Source of the DNA: Aureimonas psammosilenae
GTDB taxonomy: Bacteria > Pseudomonadota > Alphaproteobacteria > Rhizobiales > Rhizobiaceae
Direction of reading: 5' to 3'
DNA: 64,000 nt
NCBI RefSeq assembly: GCF_009176975.1
Contig: NZ_WEZG01000010.1
Location: 111,628-175,627, forward strand
Part shown: positions 1 to 8,614 of the stretch, in pieces
Layout: each line of letters starts with the position of its first letter
How positions within the stretch are numbered: position 1 is the first letter of the stretch
The notes under the pieces: model-generated
The model's database searches: none
Seen by the model: only the letters and a program-made list of their open reading frames with translations
What the model was told of the DNA's origin: nothing
Made by a program: the position numbers and the translations under genes

Positions 1-168
1 CTGACGGCCCACGAGTTCCATTACGCCACCGTCACCCATGAGGGCGAGGCGGAGCGCCTGTTCGAGGCCGAGGACGCACTCCGCGAACCCCTGGGCGCGA
101 TGGGTCTGCGGCGCGGGCGGGTCGCCGGCTCGTTCTGTCACGTCATCGACGCTATGGATGGGGCATGA
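1..168 (+). CDS. cobB: Cobyrinic acid a,c-diamide synthase, C-terminal end (partial)
   Basis: Only the last 55 codons are in the window; the gene begins upstream. The frame contains HEFHY near its start and GSFCHVID near its end, the two C-terminal signatures of the CobB/CobQ class I glutamine amidotransferase domain; the His of the EFHY block belongs to the Cys-His-Glu triad in this family. The enzyme amidates the a and c carboxylates of (hydrogeno)cobyrinic acid. Its stop codon overlaps the cobD start by ATGA, so the two are probably translated together. Identity rests on this short stretch and on the cob neighbours; CobQ is the alternative. Confidence 0.75.
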   Translation: MTAHEFHYATVTHEGEAERLFEAEDALREPLGAMGLRRGRVAGSFCHVIDAMDGA

Positions 169-1136
169 TCGTCCATCTGTTCACGCTGCTTCTGGGAACG
201 CTGGTCGACCGGCTGGTCGGCGATCCGCCTTGGGCTTGGCGGCGCGTGCCCCATCCGGTTGTCCTGATCGGACGGGCGATCGACTGGATGGACAAGCGCT
301 GGAACGATCCGCGCCTGCGTTCCTCCGCGCGCCGCTGGCGGGGCGTCGGCGCGATCCTCCTCCTTCTCTTCCTCGCCGTTCTCGTCGGCTACGATCTCCA
401 TTGGCTCCTGATGGCGATCGGTCCGGTCGGCGTTCTTGTGGAAGCGCTGATCGTTGCGGTGCTTCTGGCGCAGAAGAGCTTGTCGGTTCACGTGAGCGAT
501 GTGGGCAAAGCCCTTCGCGAGGGAGGCCTCAGGCAAGGGCGCGTCGCCGTTTCGCGCATCGTCGGGCGCGATCCGGAGGGGCTGTCGGAGTCCGGTGTCT
601 GCCGCGCGGCGGTGGAAAGCTTGGCCGAAAACGCCTCGGACGGCGTGGTGGCCCCTTGGCTCTTCTATCTCGCTTTCGGGCTGCCGGGCATCTTCGCCTA
701 CAAGGTTCTCAACACCGCCGATTCGATGATCGGCCATATGAGCGAGCGCCACCGCGCCTTCGGCTGGGCCTCCGCGCGGCTGGACGATCTCGCCAACATC
801 GTGCCGGCGCGGCTGACGGCGCTCGCCTTCGCGCTTCTGGCGCCCTTCGCCGGCGGCAGGTTCCGCGACGCGATCCGCGTGGCATGGCGCGACGCGCGGC
901 TCCACCGCTCGCCCAATGCCGGCTGGCCGGAAGCCGCGATGGCCGGCGCGCTCGGTCTCGCCCTCGGCGGTCCGCGCCGCTACGGCGAAGTGGTGGTGGA
1001 CGCGCCCGAACTCCACCCCGAAGGACGCGGGGATGCGGTGCCGGAGGATATCGACGCCGCCCTCGTGCTGCTTCGCCGCCTGTCGGACCTCCTGATCGCC
1101 GCACTCGTTCTTTTCACGCTCGGCAGCCTCATCTGA
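165..1136 (+). CDS. cobD: Adenosylcobinamide-phosphate synthase CobD (CbiB)
   Basis: A 323-residue polytopic inner-membrane protein, normal length for CobD/CbiB, which attaches the aminopropanol phosphate arm to adenosylcobyric acid. Family blocks are visible: the N-terminal DRLVGDPP followed by HPVVLIG, then ENASDGVVAPW, the FAYKVLNTADSMIG block and LDDLANIVPARL. Several hydrophobic spans occur, including one around residues 65-85 and another at the C-terminus. The start overlaps the cobB stop (ATGA). Its 3' end overlaps the convergent cobS by 8 bp, so no room exists for a terminator between them. Confidence 0.95.
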   Translation: MIVHLFTLLLGTLVDRLVGDPPWAWRRVPHPVVLIGRAIDWMDKRWNDPRLRSSARRWRGVGAILLLLFLAVLVGYDLHWLLMAIGPVGVLVEALIVAVLLAQKSLSVHVSDVGKALREGGLRQGRVAVSRIVGRDPEGLSESGVCRAAVESLAENASDGVVAPWLFYLAFGLPGIFAYKVLNTADSMIGHMSERHRAFGWASARLDDLANIVPARLTALAFALLAPFAGGRFRDAIRVAWRDARLHRSPNAGWPEAAMAGALGLALGGPRRYGEVVVDAPELHPEGRGDAVPEDIDAALVLLRRLSDLLIAALVLFTLGSLI

Positions 1137-1905
1137 TCGCCAGCACGAAGCCGAGAAGCGCCGCGATCTCGGCGATCTGCTGCCCCGCGCCGAGACAGTC
1201 GCCCGTTTGCCCGCCGAGCCGGCGAAGAAGGAAGCCGCGAAAGGCGAGGATCGCGAGGGCGGCGAGAGCAACCGGCAGGAGCGCCGCGCCGAGGCCGAAG
1301 AGAACAAGGACCGGCAGAACCAGAATTCCGGTGCCGATGGCCGCCGACAAACGCCCGGCGGCTCCGTCCGGTGCCCCCACCCTCGCCGCAAGCCCGTTCG
1401 GATCGGCGCTCGGCAGGCTCGACCAGAGCCAGACCATCAGCCCGCGCGAAAAACCGGCGACGAGAAGAAGCGCGACGGCGCCCGCCTCCGCACTCGTCGC
1501 CAGGAGATCGGCGAGGAGCGACACCCGCAACAGCACGGAAAACACGAGCGCCAGCGCGCCGTAGGCCCCGATGCGGCTGTCCTTCATGATCAGAAGAGCG
1601 CGTTCCTTCGGCTTGTGACCGAAAAGCCCATCCGCGACATCGGCGAGCCCGTCTTCGTGGAGGGCGCCGGTGAGCATCACGAGAAGCGTCATCGCGCCGA
1701 CCGCGGTGGTTGTCGGCGAAAGCCCCAAAGCGGCTCCGAGAAGCACGAGAATCGCGGAGGGCAGCGCGGCGGCGAGGCCGGCCAAGGGAAAGGCATGGGC
1801 GTCCGCGCCGAGCGGCCGCCCTTCGGCGAAGACGGAAGGCGGAATGGGGAGGCGGGTCAGAAAGCCGAGGGCGCGGAGCGTCGCGGGCAAGAGTTGGCGC
1901 ATCAT
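1129..1905 (-). CDS. cobS: Adenosylcobinamide-GDP ribazoletransferase (cobalamin synthase)
   Basis: Integral membrane enzyme that joins adenosylcobinamide-GDP and alpha-ribazole, the last committed step of cobalamin assembly. The 258-residue product begins MMRQLLPATLRALGFLTRLP, typical of CobS, and contains the Asp-rich HEDGLADVADGLFG block followed by an ERALLIMKDSRIGAYGA segment. The frame stays open far upstream, but the N-terminal block fixes the start at 1905. The gene is divergent from cobT with only 70 bp between the two starts and convergent with cobD. Confidence 0.93.
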   Translation of the reverse strand: MMRQLLPATLRALGFLTRLPIPPSVFAEGRPLGADAHAFPLAGLAAALPSAILVLLGAALGLSPTTTAVGAMTLLVMLTGALHEDGLADVADGLFGHKPKERALLIMKDSRIGAYGALALVFSVLLRVSLLADLLATSAEAGAVALLLVAGFSRGLMVWLWSSLPSADPNGLAARVGAPDGAAGRLSAAIGTGILVLPVLVLFGLGAALLPVALAALAILAFRGFLLRRLGGQTGDCLGAGQQIAEIAALLGFVLAIR

Positions 1906-1975
1906 GGGAATCGCTTGGCCTCGGCAAGGTCTTTCCTTACAGGCTCCTTCAAGCATTCCGAGAAGGAAACACGTC

Positions 1976-2992
1976 ATGTCCACCACCGGCCTGCCTTTCG
2001 ACGACATCCGCGCGCTTCTGGCCCGGATGCCCGGACCGGACAATGCGGCGCGGCACGAGGCGCGCCACCGCCAGGAAAGCCTGACCAAGCCCTCCGGCTC
2101 GCTCGGGCGCCTGGAGGAGATCGCCGAATGGCTGGCCGCATGGCAGGGCCGTGCGCCCGCCGTGACACGCCCGCTCGTCGCGATCTTCGCGGGCAATCAC
2201 GGCGTCGCGCAAAAGGGCGTTTCCGCCTTTCCGCCGGAAGTGACGGCGCAGATGGTGACGAACTTCGCCGCCGGCGGCGCGGCCATCAACCAGATCTGCC
2301 TCGCCTATGATCTCGGGCTCAAGGTCTTCGACCTCGCGCTGGAGGTGCCGACCGGCGACATTTCCGAGGAAGCGGCGATGGACGAGCGCGGCTGCGCGGC
2401 CACCATGGCCTTCGGCATGGAAGCGCTGATGGGCGAGCCGGATCTTCTTTGCATCGGCGAGATGGGCATCGCGAACACCACGATCGCGGCGGCGGTTTGC
2501 GCCGGCATTTTCGGCGGCACGGGCGCGGACTGGGTGGGGCCGGGCACCGGCAAGGACGCCGCCGGCATGGCGCTGAAGGCGGCCGTAGTGGATCAGGCGC
2601 TGGAACTCCATGGGGCACACCTGCGCGATCCCCTGGAAGTGCTGCGACGCCTCGGGGGGCGCGAGCTTGCCGCGATGGCGGGCGTCGTTCTAGCCGCGCG
2701 TCTTCAGCGCGTGCCCGTCATCGTCGACGGTTTCGTCGCGACCGCCGCCGTGTCCGTTCTTTGGAAGCTGAACCCAAGCGCGCTCGACCACTGCCTTTTC
2801 GGCCATGTCTCGGCCGAGCCCGGCCATATGCGGGCGTTGCAGGCGATGGGCAAGGTGCCGCTTCTGGCGCTCGGCATGCGGCTCGGCGAGGGAACGGGCG
2901 CGGCGCTCGCGGCCGGCATCGTCAAGGCCGCCGTCGCCTGCCATTCCGGCATGGCGACCTTCGATGCGGCCGGCGTCACCGATCGGGGCTGA
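1976..2992 (+). CDS. cobT: Nicotinate-nucleotide--dimethylbenzimidazole phosphoribosyltransferase
   Basis: 338 residues, the usual CobT length. The enzyme makes alpha-ribazole phosphate, the lower-ligand precursor used by CobS. Visible family blocks are KPSGSLGRLEEIAEWLA near residue 35, FAGNHGV near 70, GEMGIANTTIAAAV near 160 and RLGEGTGAALA near 305, which carries the catalytic Glu. The start was chosen because the family N-terminus begins here and AGAAGGAA lies just upstream. It is divergently transcribed from cobS. It ends 3 bp before the convergent small membrane gene at 2996. Confidence 0.95.
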   Translation: MSTTGLPFDDIRALLARMPGPDNAARHEARHRQESLTKPSGSLGRLEEIAEWLAAWQGRAPAVTRPLVAIFAGNHGVAQKGVSAFPPEVTAQMVTNFAAGGAAINQICLAYDLGLKVFDLALEVPTGDISEEAAMDERGCAATMAFGMEALMGEPDLLCIGEMGIANTTIAAAVCAGIFGGTGADWVGPGTGKDAAGMALKAAVVDQALELHGAHLRDPLEVLRRLGGRELAAMAGVVLAARLQRVPVIVDGFVATAAVSVLWKLNPSALDHCLFGHVSAEPGHMRALQAMGKVPLLALGMRLGEGTGAALAAGIVKAAVACHSGMATFDAAGVTDRG

Positions 2993-2995
2993 GGC

Positions 2996-3208
2996 TCAGC
3001 CCTTGGCGTCTTCCTTCGGCACGCCGTCCTTCGGGAAGGTGATGAAGAAGGTCCAGACCGAGTAAACGAGGATACCGCCGGTGATCCAGGCCCAGAGCTG
3101 GTCTCCGTAGAAGAGCTCGACGCCGGTCCAGACGGCGAGCACCACCAGTAGAAGGACGCGCCGCCAAAGGGGGCGGAAAAAGGCTATATTGCGTTCGCTG
3201 GGGGTCAT
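2996..3208 (-). CDS. Small membrane protein, last gene of the opg operon
   Basis: 70 residues beginning MTPSERNIAFFRPLWRR, then two hydrophobic segments (about 17-35 and 40-57) and a charged Lys/Asp-rich tail. It starts 2 bp after the opgC stop, so it is very probably co-translated with opgC. I do not recognise a characterised family. The layout resembles the small two-helix proteins often found at the end of rhizobial opg operons; a helper role for the OpgC/OpgH membrane machinery is inference from position only. Confidence 0.7.
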   Translation of the reverse strand: MTPSERNIAFFRPLWRRVLLLVVLAVWTGVELFYGDQLWAWITGGILVYSVWTFFITFPKDGVPKEDAKG

Positions 3209-3210
3209 CG

Positions 3211-4464
3211 TCACCGCTTCATGATCGAGGCGACGATGCCCGCATTCTTGCCTGACGGCAAGGCCGGGGCGGCGGGGCGTTTGTCCTCCCGGCGCGGTGC
3301 GGCGAGTGCCGGACGGGCGGTTGCCGGGTTCGCCTTGGAAGCCGCGCTCGCCTTCAACTGCCGTTCCGCCTCGCGCCACCAGTCGAGGAAATGGGCGAGC
3401 GCGAATTGCAGGCCAAGGCCGCCCGCGATCAGAACAGTGTCGCGCATGATTTCCGGCGGCTCCTCGAACTTCACCACCTGCGCCATCAGGGCGAGGGCCG
3501 TGCCGGTGGCGAAAACGGGCAGCGAATGGCGGCCGAGGCGCGTGAAGGGATTGTCGCCCGACACGCGCGACAGCACCGACGAGCGCGGCGCATGAGCGAA
3601 GACATAAACGAGTGCCAGAAGGTGCAGAAGGCGCGGCACGGACACATAGGTCTTGTCGAAGCCCGCCAGCATCACCGGCAGGCCAAGCGCGCGGTCCATG
3701 CCCCAAAGCTCGAATTCCACGAACAGGAAGGCGAACAGGAGAAAGGCCAGTGCCGCGCCGTAGAGCGTGGACGAGAAGGGAAGCCCTTCCCCGCCTTCCG
3801 AGCGCGCCAGGCCGCAGTAAAGGCCGGCCGCGAAGATGAGTTGCCAGGAGAAGGGGTTGAAGAACCAGCCGCCATCGGCCGGGTGGTTCGGCATGTTCAG
3901 CCAGAACAGCGCCGAGGCCACCCAGAGCGCGAAGGATGCCAGCATCATCCCGCCGCGTCCGAACCGGTCGCAAAGCGCCAGAAGCGCCGGCAGGGCGAGA
4001 AGCAGCACCATGTACATGGGCAGGATGTTGACGAACTTGAGCTGATGGCCGAGCGTCGCCAGACCCATCAGCGTGTCCACCGGCGCGGCTTCCAGCGCGG
4101 CCAGATTGTTCTCGCGCAGGAGCCCCCCGTCGCCGAAGGCGAGCGCGCCCCAGGCGAAAAGGCCGATGGCGAAGAGCGTCAGGGTCGCGTGGACGAGGTA
4201 GAGAATGCCCGCCCGCCGCCACGCCTTCAGCGTCGCCAGAAGGCGATGGCCTGCAAGAAACGGCTTGGCATAGGCGAAGGCCGAGGCGAAGCCGGCCAGG
4301 AACACGAAGAGTTCGGCGGAATCGGAAAAGCCGAAATTCCTCGTCGTGAAGTTCTCCCAGAGATTGCCCGGGACATGGTTCACGAAGATCATGGCGAGGG
4401 CGATGCCGCGGAAGAAATCCACGCGGTGATCGCGCCCGAGGGAATGAGTGGATGCTTGCTTCAC
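3211..4464 (-). CDS. opgC: OpgC family membrane acyl/succinyltransferase
   Basis: 417-residue polytopic membrane protein with roughly ten hydrophobic segments and a charged Ala/Lys/Arg-rich tail of about 60 residues. The N-terminal RDHRVDFFRGIALAMIFVNH block followed by PGN is the hallmark of the OpgC_C / acyltransferase-3-like family that adds succinyl groups to osmoregulated periplasmic glucans. It sits directly downstream of opgH with a 47-bp gap and 2 bp upstream of the small membrane gene. The succinyl donor and exact substituent cannot be read from the sequence. Confidence 0.85.
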   Translation of the reverse strand: MKQASTHSLGRDHRVDFFRGIALAMIFVNHVPGNLWENFTTRNFGFSDSAELFVFLAGFASAFAYAKPFLAGHRLLATLKAWRRAGILYLVHATLTLFAIGLFAWGALAFGDGGLLRENNLAALEAAPVDTLMGLATLGHQLKFVNILPMYMVLLLALPALLALCDRFGRGGMMLASFALWVASALFWLNMPNHPADGGWFFNPFSWQLIFAAGLYCGLARSEGGEGLPFSSTLYGAALAFLLFAFLFVEFELWGMDRALGLPVMLAGFDKTYVSVPRLLHLLALVYVFAHAPRSSVLSRVSGDNPFTRLGRHSLPVFATGTALALMAQVVKFEEPPEIMRDTVLIAGGLGLQFALAHFLDWWREAERQLKASAASKANPATARPALAAPRREDKRPAAPALPSGKNAGIVASIMKR

Positions 4465-4511
4465 GGTTGAGGCTTAGGGAGCCCGGCGTGAACCTTGGAT
4501 GAACATCCCCT

Positions 4512-6356
4512 TCAAGCGGGGCTCGGCGCCATGCCCGTCTTGTCAGGCGCGACCGCGTTTTGGACTGCCCCTGCCGCATGGCGCCCGGAAATCGCTTCCA
4601 GGCGGCGGCGCCAGGATTCGGAGGCGCGGATCACCGGCTCCGGATCGATCTCGAACGGCGTCGACAGGAGCCCTGCGCGGCGCATGGCGTCGCCGAGATC
4701 GGGGTCGCCGGTCAGGCTGATGAGAACGGGCGACACGAGAAGCGGCCCGGCGATCGGCAGCATCCAAAGGAAGAGTTCCGGCGAATAGGCGAGCGTCGTC
4801 ACGGCGAGGATCAGGCCGGCGATCACCATCCACCACGACGCCTTGAAAGCGGCCGATAGCGGCAGCTTGCCGTCGTCGCGGTCGGTGGACGGCCAGCCGC
4901 TGTCGAGCCGCAGCAGGATCTCGGCGACAGCCTTCGACTGGAACATCATCATGACCGGCGCGAGGATGCTCGTCATCACGAGTTCCACGAAGGCCCCGGC
5001 CAGCACCTGTCCCGGCGAGCCGAAGGCGCGGCGACGCGCGGTCAGGGCCGAGGCCATGGCGATCAGGAACTTCGGCAGAAGGAGAAGAAGGAAGATGCCG
5101 AAGAGAAGCAGCAGCGCCTTGCCGGTTTCGGGCGTCGGGAAGACGGGAAACAGCGAGTCGGCGGGGAAATAGTTCGGATCGGCGGCGATGATCGGATCGA
5201 GCAGGCTGACGATGATGAACATCAGCCAGATCGGCGAAGCGGCATAGGCCATGATGCCGGTGATCATCGAGATCCGGCTCCAGAGATTGAAGCGCGGGGC
5301 GAGCACGAGCTTGCCGTGCTGAAGGTTGCCCTGGCACCAGCGCCGGTCGCGCTTGGCATATTCGATGAGGTTGGAGGGCGCTTCCTCGTAGGAGCCTTCG
5401 AGATCGGGATCGACGCGCACGCGCCAGCCGCCGCGCGACAGGAGCGCGGCTTCCACGAAATCGTGGCTGAGGATGTGGCCGCCGAAGGGCGCCTTGCCCG
5501 GCAGGCTCGGCATGCCGCAGCAATCGGCGAAGGCCTTGACGCGGATAATGGCGTTGTGGCCCCAGAACGGCCCTTCGCGCCCTTGCAGCGAAGCGATGCC
5601 GCGCGAGAAGATCGGCGAATACAGCGCCGCCGAGAACTGCAGCGCGCGGCCGAACGGGGTGCGGCGGCCGATGATGAGCGGCTGGGTCTGGAGAAGGCCG
5701 AGATCGCGCTCGGCATCCATGCGCGTCACCATCTCCAGAATGGTCTGGGGCCGCATCAGGCTGTCGGCGTCCAGCACCAGCATATACTCGTATGCGCCGC
5801 CGTTCTTGGTCACGAAATCGGCGATGTTGCCGGCCTTGCGGCCCGTGTTCTTCTCACGGTTGCGGTAATAAAGATGCCCCGCGACGTGAAGCTCGGACAA
5901 AAGCGTGAAGGTCGAGCGCTTTTCGTGCTCGACATGCTCGGCCTTGGTGGAGTCGGACAGAACGTAGAAGTCGAAATTGTCGAGGCGCCCGACCGAGCGG
6001 AGGCCCTCCATCATGGCGGCGACGCGGGCGAAGACCGAGTCGGCATCCTCGTTGTAGATCGGCACCAGAACCGCCGTGCGGCTCATGGTCATGCGGCTCG
6101 GCACCGGAACCGAGCGGCGACGCTCCCGGCTCGCCGAGATGATGCCGGACAAAGCGGTGTTGAAGCCCCAGGCAAGCCAGACGCAGCAGATTGTCAGAAG
6201 CGAAACCTGCAGAACCTGAAGGCGGCTCGTGCCGCTGGCGGTGACGACGACCGCGAACAGTCCCCCGGCGACCAAAGCCAGGATGACCGCCGTTGCGGCG
6301 AAAAGGAAGCGGCGAAAGGCGATCAACGAACGATCATCCGAAGAGAAGGCAGGCAA
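4512..6356 (-). CDS. opgH: Glucans biosynthesis glucosyltransferase OpgH (MdoH)
   Basis: 614-residue inner-membrane glycosyltransferase of family 2 that polymerises UDP-glucose into the linear backbone of osmoregulated periplasmic glucans. Two hydrophobic segments lie near the N-terminus (about 15-35 and 45-65). The GT2 core follows: AVLVPIYNED, then VLDADSLM (the Asp-x-Asp site) near residue 195, GHNAIIRV, and KRDRRWCQGN, which corresponds to the QxxRW motif. Four or more membrane spans follow. It is shorter than the E. coli protein (about 850 residues), lacking much of the long termini, as in other alphaproteobacterial OpgH. Confidence 0.93.
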   Translation of the reverse strand: MPAFSSDDRSLIAFRRFLFAATAVILALVAGGLFAVVVTASGTSRLQVLQVSLLTICCVWLAWGFNTALSGIISASRERRRSVPVPSRMTMSRTAVLVPIYNEDADSVFARVAAMMEGLRSVGRLDNFDFYVLSDSTKAEHVEHEKRSTFTLLSELHVAGHLYYRNREKNTGRKAGNIADFVTKNGGAYEYMLVLDADSLMRPQTILEMVTRMDAERDLGLLQTQPLIIGRRTPFGRALQFSAALYSPIFSRGIASLQGREGPFWGHNAIIRVKAFADCCGMPSLPGKAPFGGHILSHDFVEAALLSRGGWRVRVDPDLEGSYEEAPSNLIEYAKRDRRWCQGNLQHGKLVLAPRFNLWSRISMITGIMAYAASPIWLMFIIVSLLDPIIAADPNYFPADSLFPVFPTPETGKALLLLFGIFLLLLLPKFLIAMASALTARRRAFGSPGQVLAGAFVELVMTSILAPVMMMFQSKAVAEILLRLDSGWPSTDRDDGKLPLSAAFKASWWMVIAGLILAVTTLAYSPELFLWMLPIAGPLLVSPVLISLTGDPDLGDAMRRAGLLSTPFEIDPEPVIRASESWRRRLEAISGRHAAGAVQNAVAPDKTGMAPSPA

Positions 6357-6432
6357 AACTCGGCACGAGCGGCAACAACCGCGCTGCGGCAGGCTGACGG
6401 ATCAATGCGGCGAAAGCGCGGGACGCCCGCTT

Positions 6433-6834
6433 TCACCAACTGAACGAAAGAAAGCGTCGGCGGCCCGCCGGCTTTTCCGGCTTGTCGTCGAGAAGCGCTT
6501 GAACCGGCATTTCCAAGGGCGCGGAAGGCATCGGCAAGGCGAGGCTGCGCACGAAATTCACGGCGATCTGCTTGCCCGCAAGGGCGGCGTTCAACACGGT
6601 GCGAGCTTGTTTGGGGTCGCGGCGCTCGAACACCATGCGCTCGGCGATCGCCTTCAACAGCACGTCGTCGGAAAGGTCCCGGCGTCCTACGATCTCGCCG
6701 GCCGACTGATAAATTCTCGCTGAAGGCATTTCCGGTGCCGACGCTCGCTTTGGATCGGGTTTCAAGGACAGAACAACGGCGCGATGCTTCGCAGCATCGA
6801 AGCGCTTGGGCAAGATGGAGGCGTGCGAGGTCAT
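6433..6834 (-). CDS. Unknown 133-residue protein between opgG and opgH
   Basis: Soluble, basic protein starting MTSHASILPKRF. Its start codon overlaps the opgG stop as ATGA, so I prefer 6834 over the upstream start at 6858. No signal peptide or membrane span is seen. The central part (EIVGRRDLSDDVLLKAIAER) is charged and probably helical; the tail is Pro/Lys/Arg-rich. I recognise no family. Its tight placement between opgG and opgH suggests a role tied to glucan synthesis, possibly a cytoplasmic partner of OpgH, but this is positional inference. Confidence 0.75.
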   Translation of the reverse strand: MTSHASILPKRFDAAKHRAVVLSLKPDPKRASAPEMPSARIYQSAGEIVGRRDLSDDVLLKAIAERMVFERRDPKQARTVLNAALAGKQIAVNFVRSLALPMPSAPLEMPVQALLDDKPEKPAGRRRFLSFSW

Positions 6835-8453
6835 GCGCCCGTCCACTGATAGAGCCACGTCTCGCTCACAATGCGTTGCATCGTGGAAAGTTTCGCGCGC
6901 AGTTCCACGGCTGCGTCATTACGCCTCCGCAATTCGATAGACAGCCTCCAACCGCCGTCCGGAAGCCGGTCGAGCGCGGTGTGAACGAGTTCGGCGCCCT
7001 CCGGCACGTCGACGATCGGATCGAGGCTCGCGCCGGGCGGCAGGTTGCCGATCGTGCCGCCGGTGAAGTTGATCACGAAGCGGCGCGTGTCGGGCGGTGT
7101 CTCGTCGGCCGCATTGCCGCCGACGCCGCCATAGGTGCCGGTCACCTGCGCGAGGCGATAGGGGGTCTCGACATCGAGGCCCCAGCGCATGCGGTAGCGG
7201 AACTCGTATTGCGAACCCGCTTCCGGGCGCTTCTCGGGCACCCAGAAAGCCACGATATTGTCGTTGATCTCGGCCTTGGTCGGAATCTCCACGAGCTCGA
7301 TCATGCCCTGGCCCCAGTCGCCGATCGGCTCGATCAGAAGGGAGGGGCGGATCTCGTAGCGGGACTCCGTGTCCTCGTAATGCGAGAACACGCGGTCGCG
7401 CTGAAGGAGGCCGAAGGCCACGGGCGAGGCTTCGCGGAAATAGGACAGCGCCAGCGTTTCGGGGTTGCGCAAGGGGCGCCACAGGCGCTCGCCGTTGCGG
7501 CGATGGATGACGAGCCCGTCATTGTCGTGGACTTCGGGCCGGAAATCGTCGCGCTGGCGCCGGTCGTTCTCGCCGAAGGTGAACATGGAGGTGAGGGGCG
7601 CGACGCCGAGGCGATCCACCGCGTTGCGGAAAAAGAGCCGGGCCGTGACCTCCATCACCGTCTGGGGACCGGGCGTGATCACGAAGGAATAAGCGCCCGT
7701 CAGGCTGGCGCTGTCGAGTTCGGCGAAAAGCCGGATCTCGTTCACGCCGGGCTCCGGCTTGACGATATAGAAGGCCGAGAAGCGCGGAAACTCTTCCGGC
7801 GTCTGCGTCGCCGTGTTGATGGCCAGACCCCGCGCCGACAGGCCGTAGCGCGTGCCCATGCCCAGCGCCCGGAAATAGGACGCGCCGAGAAAGGTCACGA
7901 GTTCGTCGAAATAATCCGGCCGCTCGAGCGGATAATGAAGGCGGAAGCCGGCGATGCCGGGTAGCACTAGGGACTGGAAGCGCGACGGGTCGAGGGGCGC
8001 GCGATATTCGAAATCCGCGCCCGTGAAGGGCTGGAGCTGGAAGCGCTTGCCGTCGCCGATGAAGACGCGCGTCAGGTCGCGCGCCTGGGCGCCGGGATAA
8101 AAGGCCTGAAGCTGGAAATTGATCGGATCGGTGCGCCAAAGGGCGTGATCGGGAATGAAGCGAATCGCCCGATGCTCGTCGTAGCTGAGGCCGGTCAGCG
8201 TTTCGGGAAGCTGGATCGGCGTTTCCACGAAGGGCTGCTCGGCGCGCCGGCGCATCATGGCCGAAAAAGCTTCGAAGTCGAAATTCTCGACCACCGTGCC
8301 GTCGGCACCGGCGGCGGCTCCGGGAACCGCGCCCGGCGGCGGAGGCGGCGATGCCTCCTGGGCAAAACCCGCCCGGCTTCCGGCCATCAAAGCGGCGAGT
8401 GCAAGGCCGGACTTCAAGGCTGAGCGTCGGGAAATGGAATTCTGCTTTGTCAC
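6831..8453 (-). CDS. opgG: Glucans biosynthesis protein G (periplasmic)
   Basis: 540 residues, the normal length for the OpgG/OpgD (MdoG) family. The N-terminus has a twin-arginine signal (SRRSALKSGLALAALMAG) with cleavage likely near residue 31, followed by a Pro/Ala-rich linker. Family segments include FDFEAFSAMMRRRAEQPF, GLSYDEHRAIRFIPDHALW and FTFGENDRR. The mature protein acts on the glucan backbone in the periplasm, downstream of OpgH. It is the first gene of a five-gene minus-strand operon (opgG, unknown, opgH, opgC, small membrane protein). The 160 bp upstream must hold the promoter. Confidence 0.93.
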   Translation of the reverse strand: MTKQNSISRRSALKSGLALAALMAGSRAGFAQEASPPPPPGAVPGAAAGADGTVVENFDFEAFSAMMRRRAEQPFVETPIQLPETLTGLSYDEHRAIRFIPDHALWRTDPINFQLQAFYPGAQARDLTRVFIGDGKRFQLQPFTGADFEYRAPLDPSRFQSLVLPGIAGFRLHYPLERPDYFDELVTFLGASYFRALGMGTRYGLSARGLAINTATQTPEEFPRFSAFYIVKPEPGVNEIRLFAELDSASLTGAYSFVITPGPQTVMEVTARLFFRNAVDRLGVAPLTSMFTFGENDRRQRDDFRPEVHDNDGLVIHRRNGERLWRPLRNPETLALSYFREASPVAFGLLQRDRVFSHYEDTESRYEIRPSLLIEPIGDWGQGMIELVEIPTKAEINDNIVAFWVPEKRPEAGSQYEFRYRMRWGLDVETPYRLAQVTGTYGGVGGNAADETPPDTRRFVINFTGGTIGNLPPGASLDPIVDVPEGAELVHTALDRLPDGGWRLSIELRRRNDAAVELRAKLSTMQRIVSETWLYQWTGA

Positions 8454-8563
8454 GAAACGGTCGGTCCTTCGCAGGTTTGCATCTGCTCACAGGACTTAGC
8501 ACATGCGAAAGCATGCGCCACCGCCCCTCGGCAGGCTATGCACGCAATAAACTGACTGTCCGA

Positions 8564-8588
8564 TGAACGAGGCGGATTTCCTCGTTCA
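8564..8588 (-). terminator. Hairpin after galM
   Basis: A perfect 9-bp inverted repeat, TGAACGAGG and CCTCGTTCA, separated by 7 nt, lies 27 bp beyond the galM stop in the only gap between galM and opgG. On the minus strand it is followed by a weak T-containing stretch (CAGTTTATT). It probably insulates galM from the upstream end of the opg operon region. Confidence 0.6.
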
Positions 8589-8614
8589 CCATGCCGGAGG
8601 CCGGGCAGGAAAGC

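Noticed and set aside
1906..1975. Possible cobalamin riboswitch upstream of cobS/cobT
   Set aside because: Only 70 bp separate the two start codons, too short for the structure, and no B12-box-like sequence is visible.
1670..1975. Upstream extension of the cobT frame (about 100 extra codons)
   Set aside because: The extension lies opposite cobS and has biased shadow composition; family N-terminus and ribosome site place the start at 1976.
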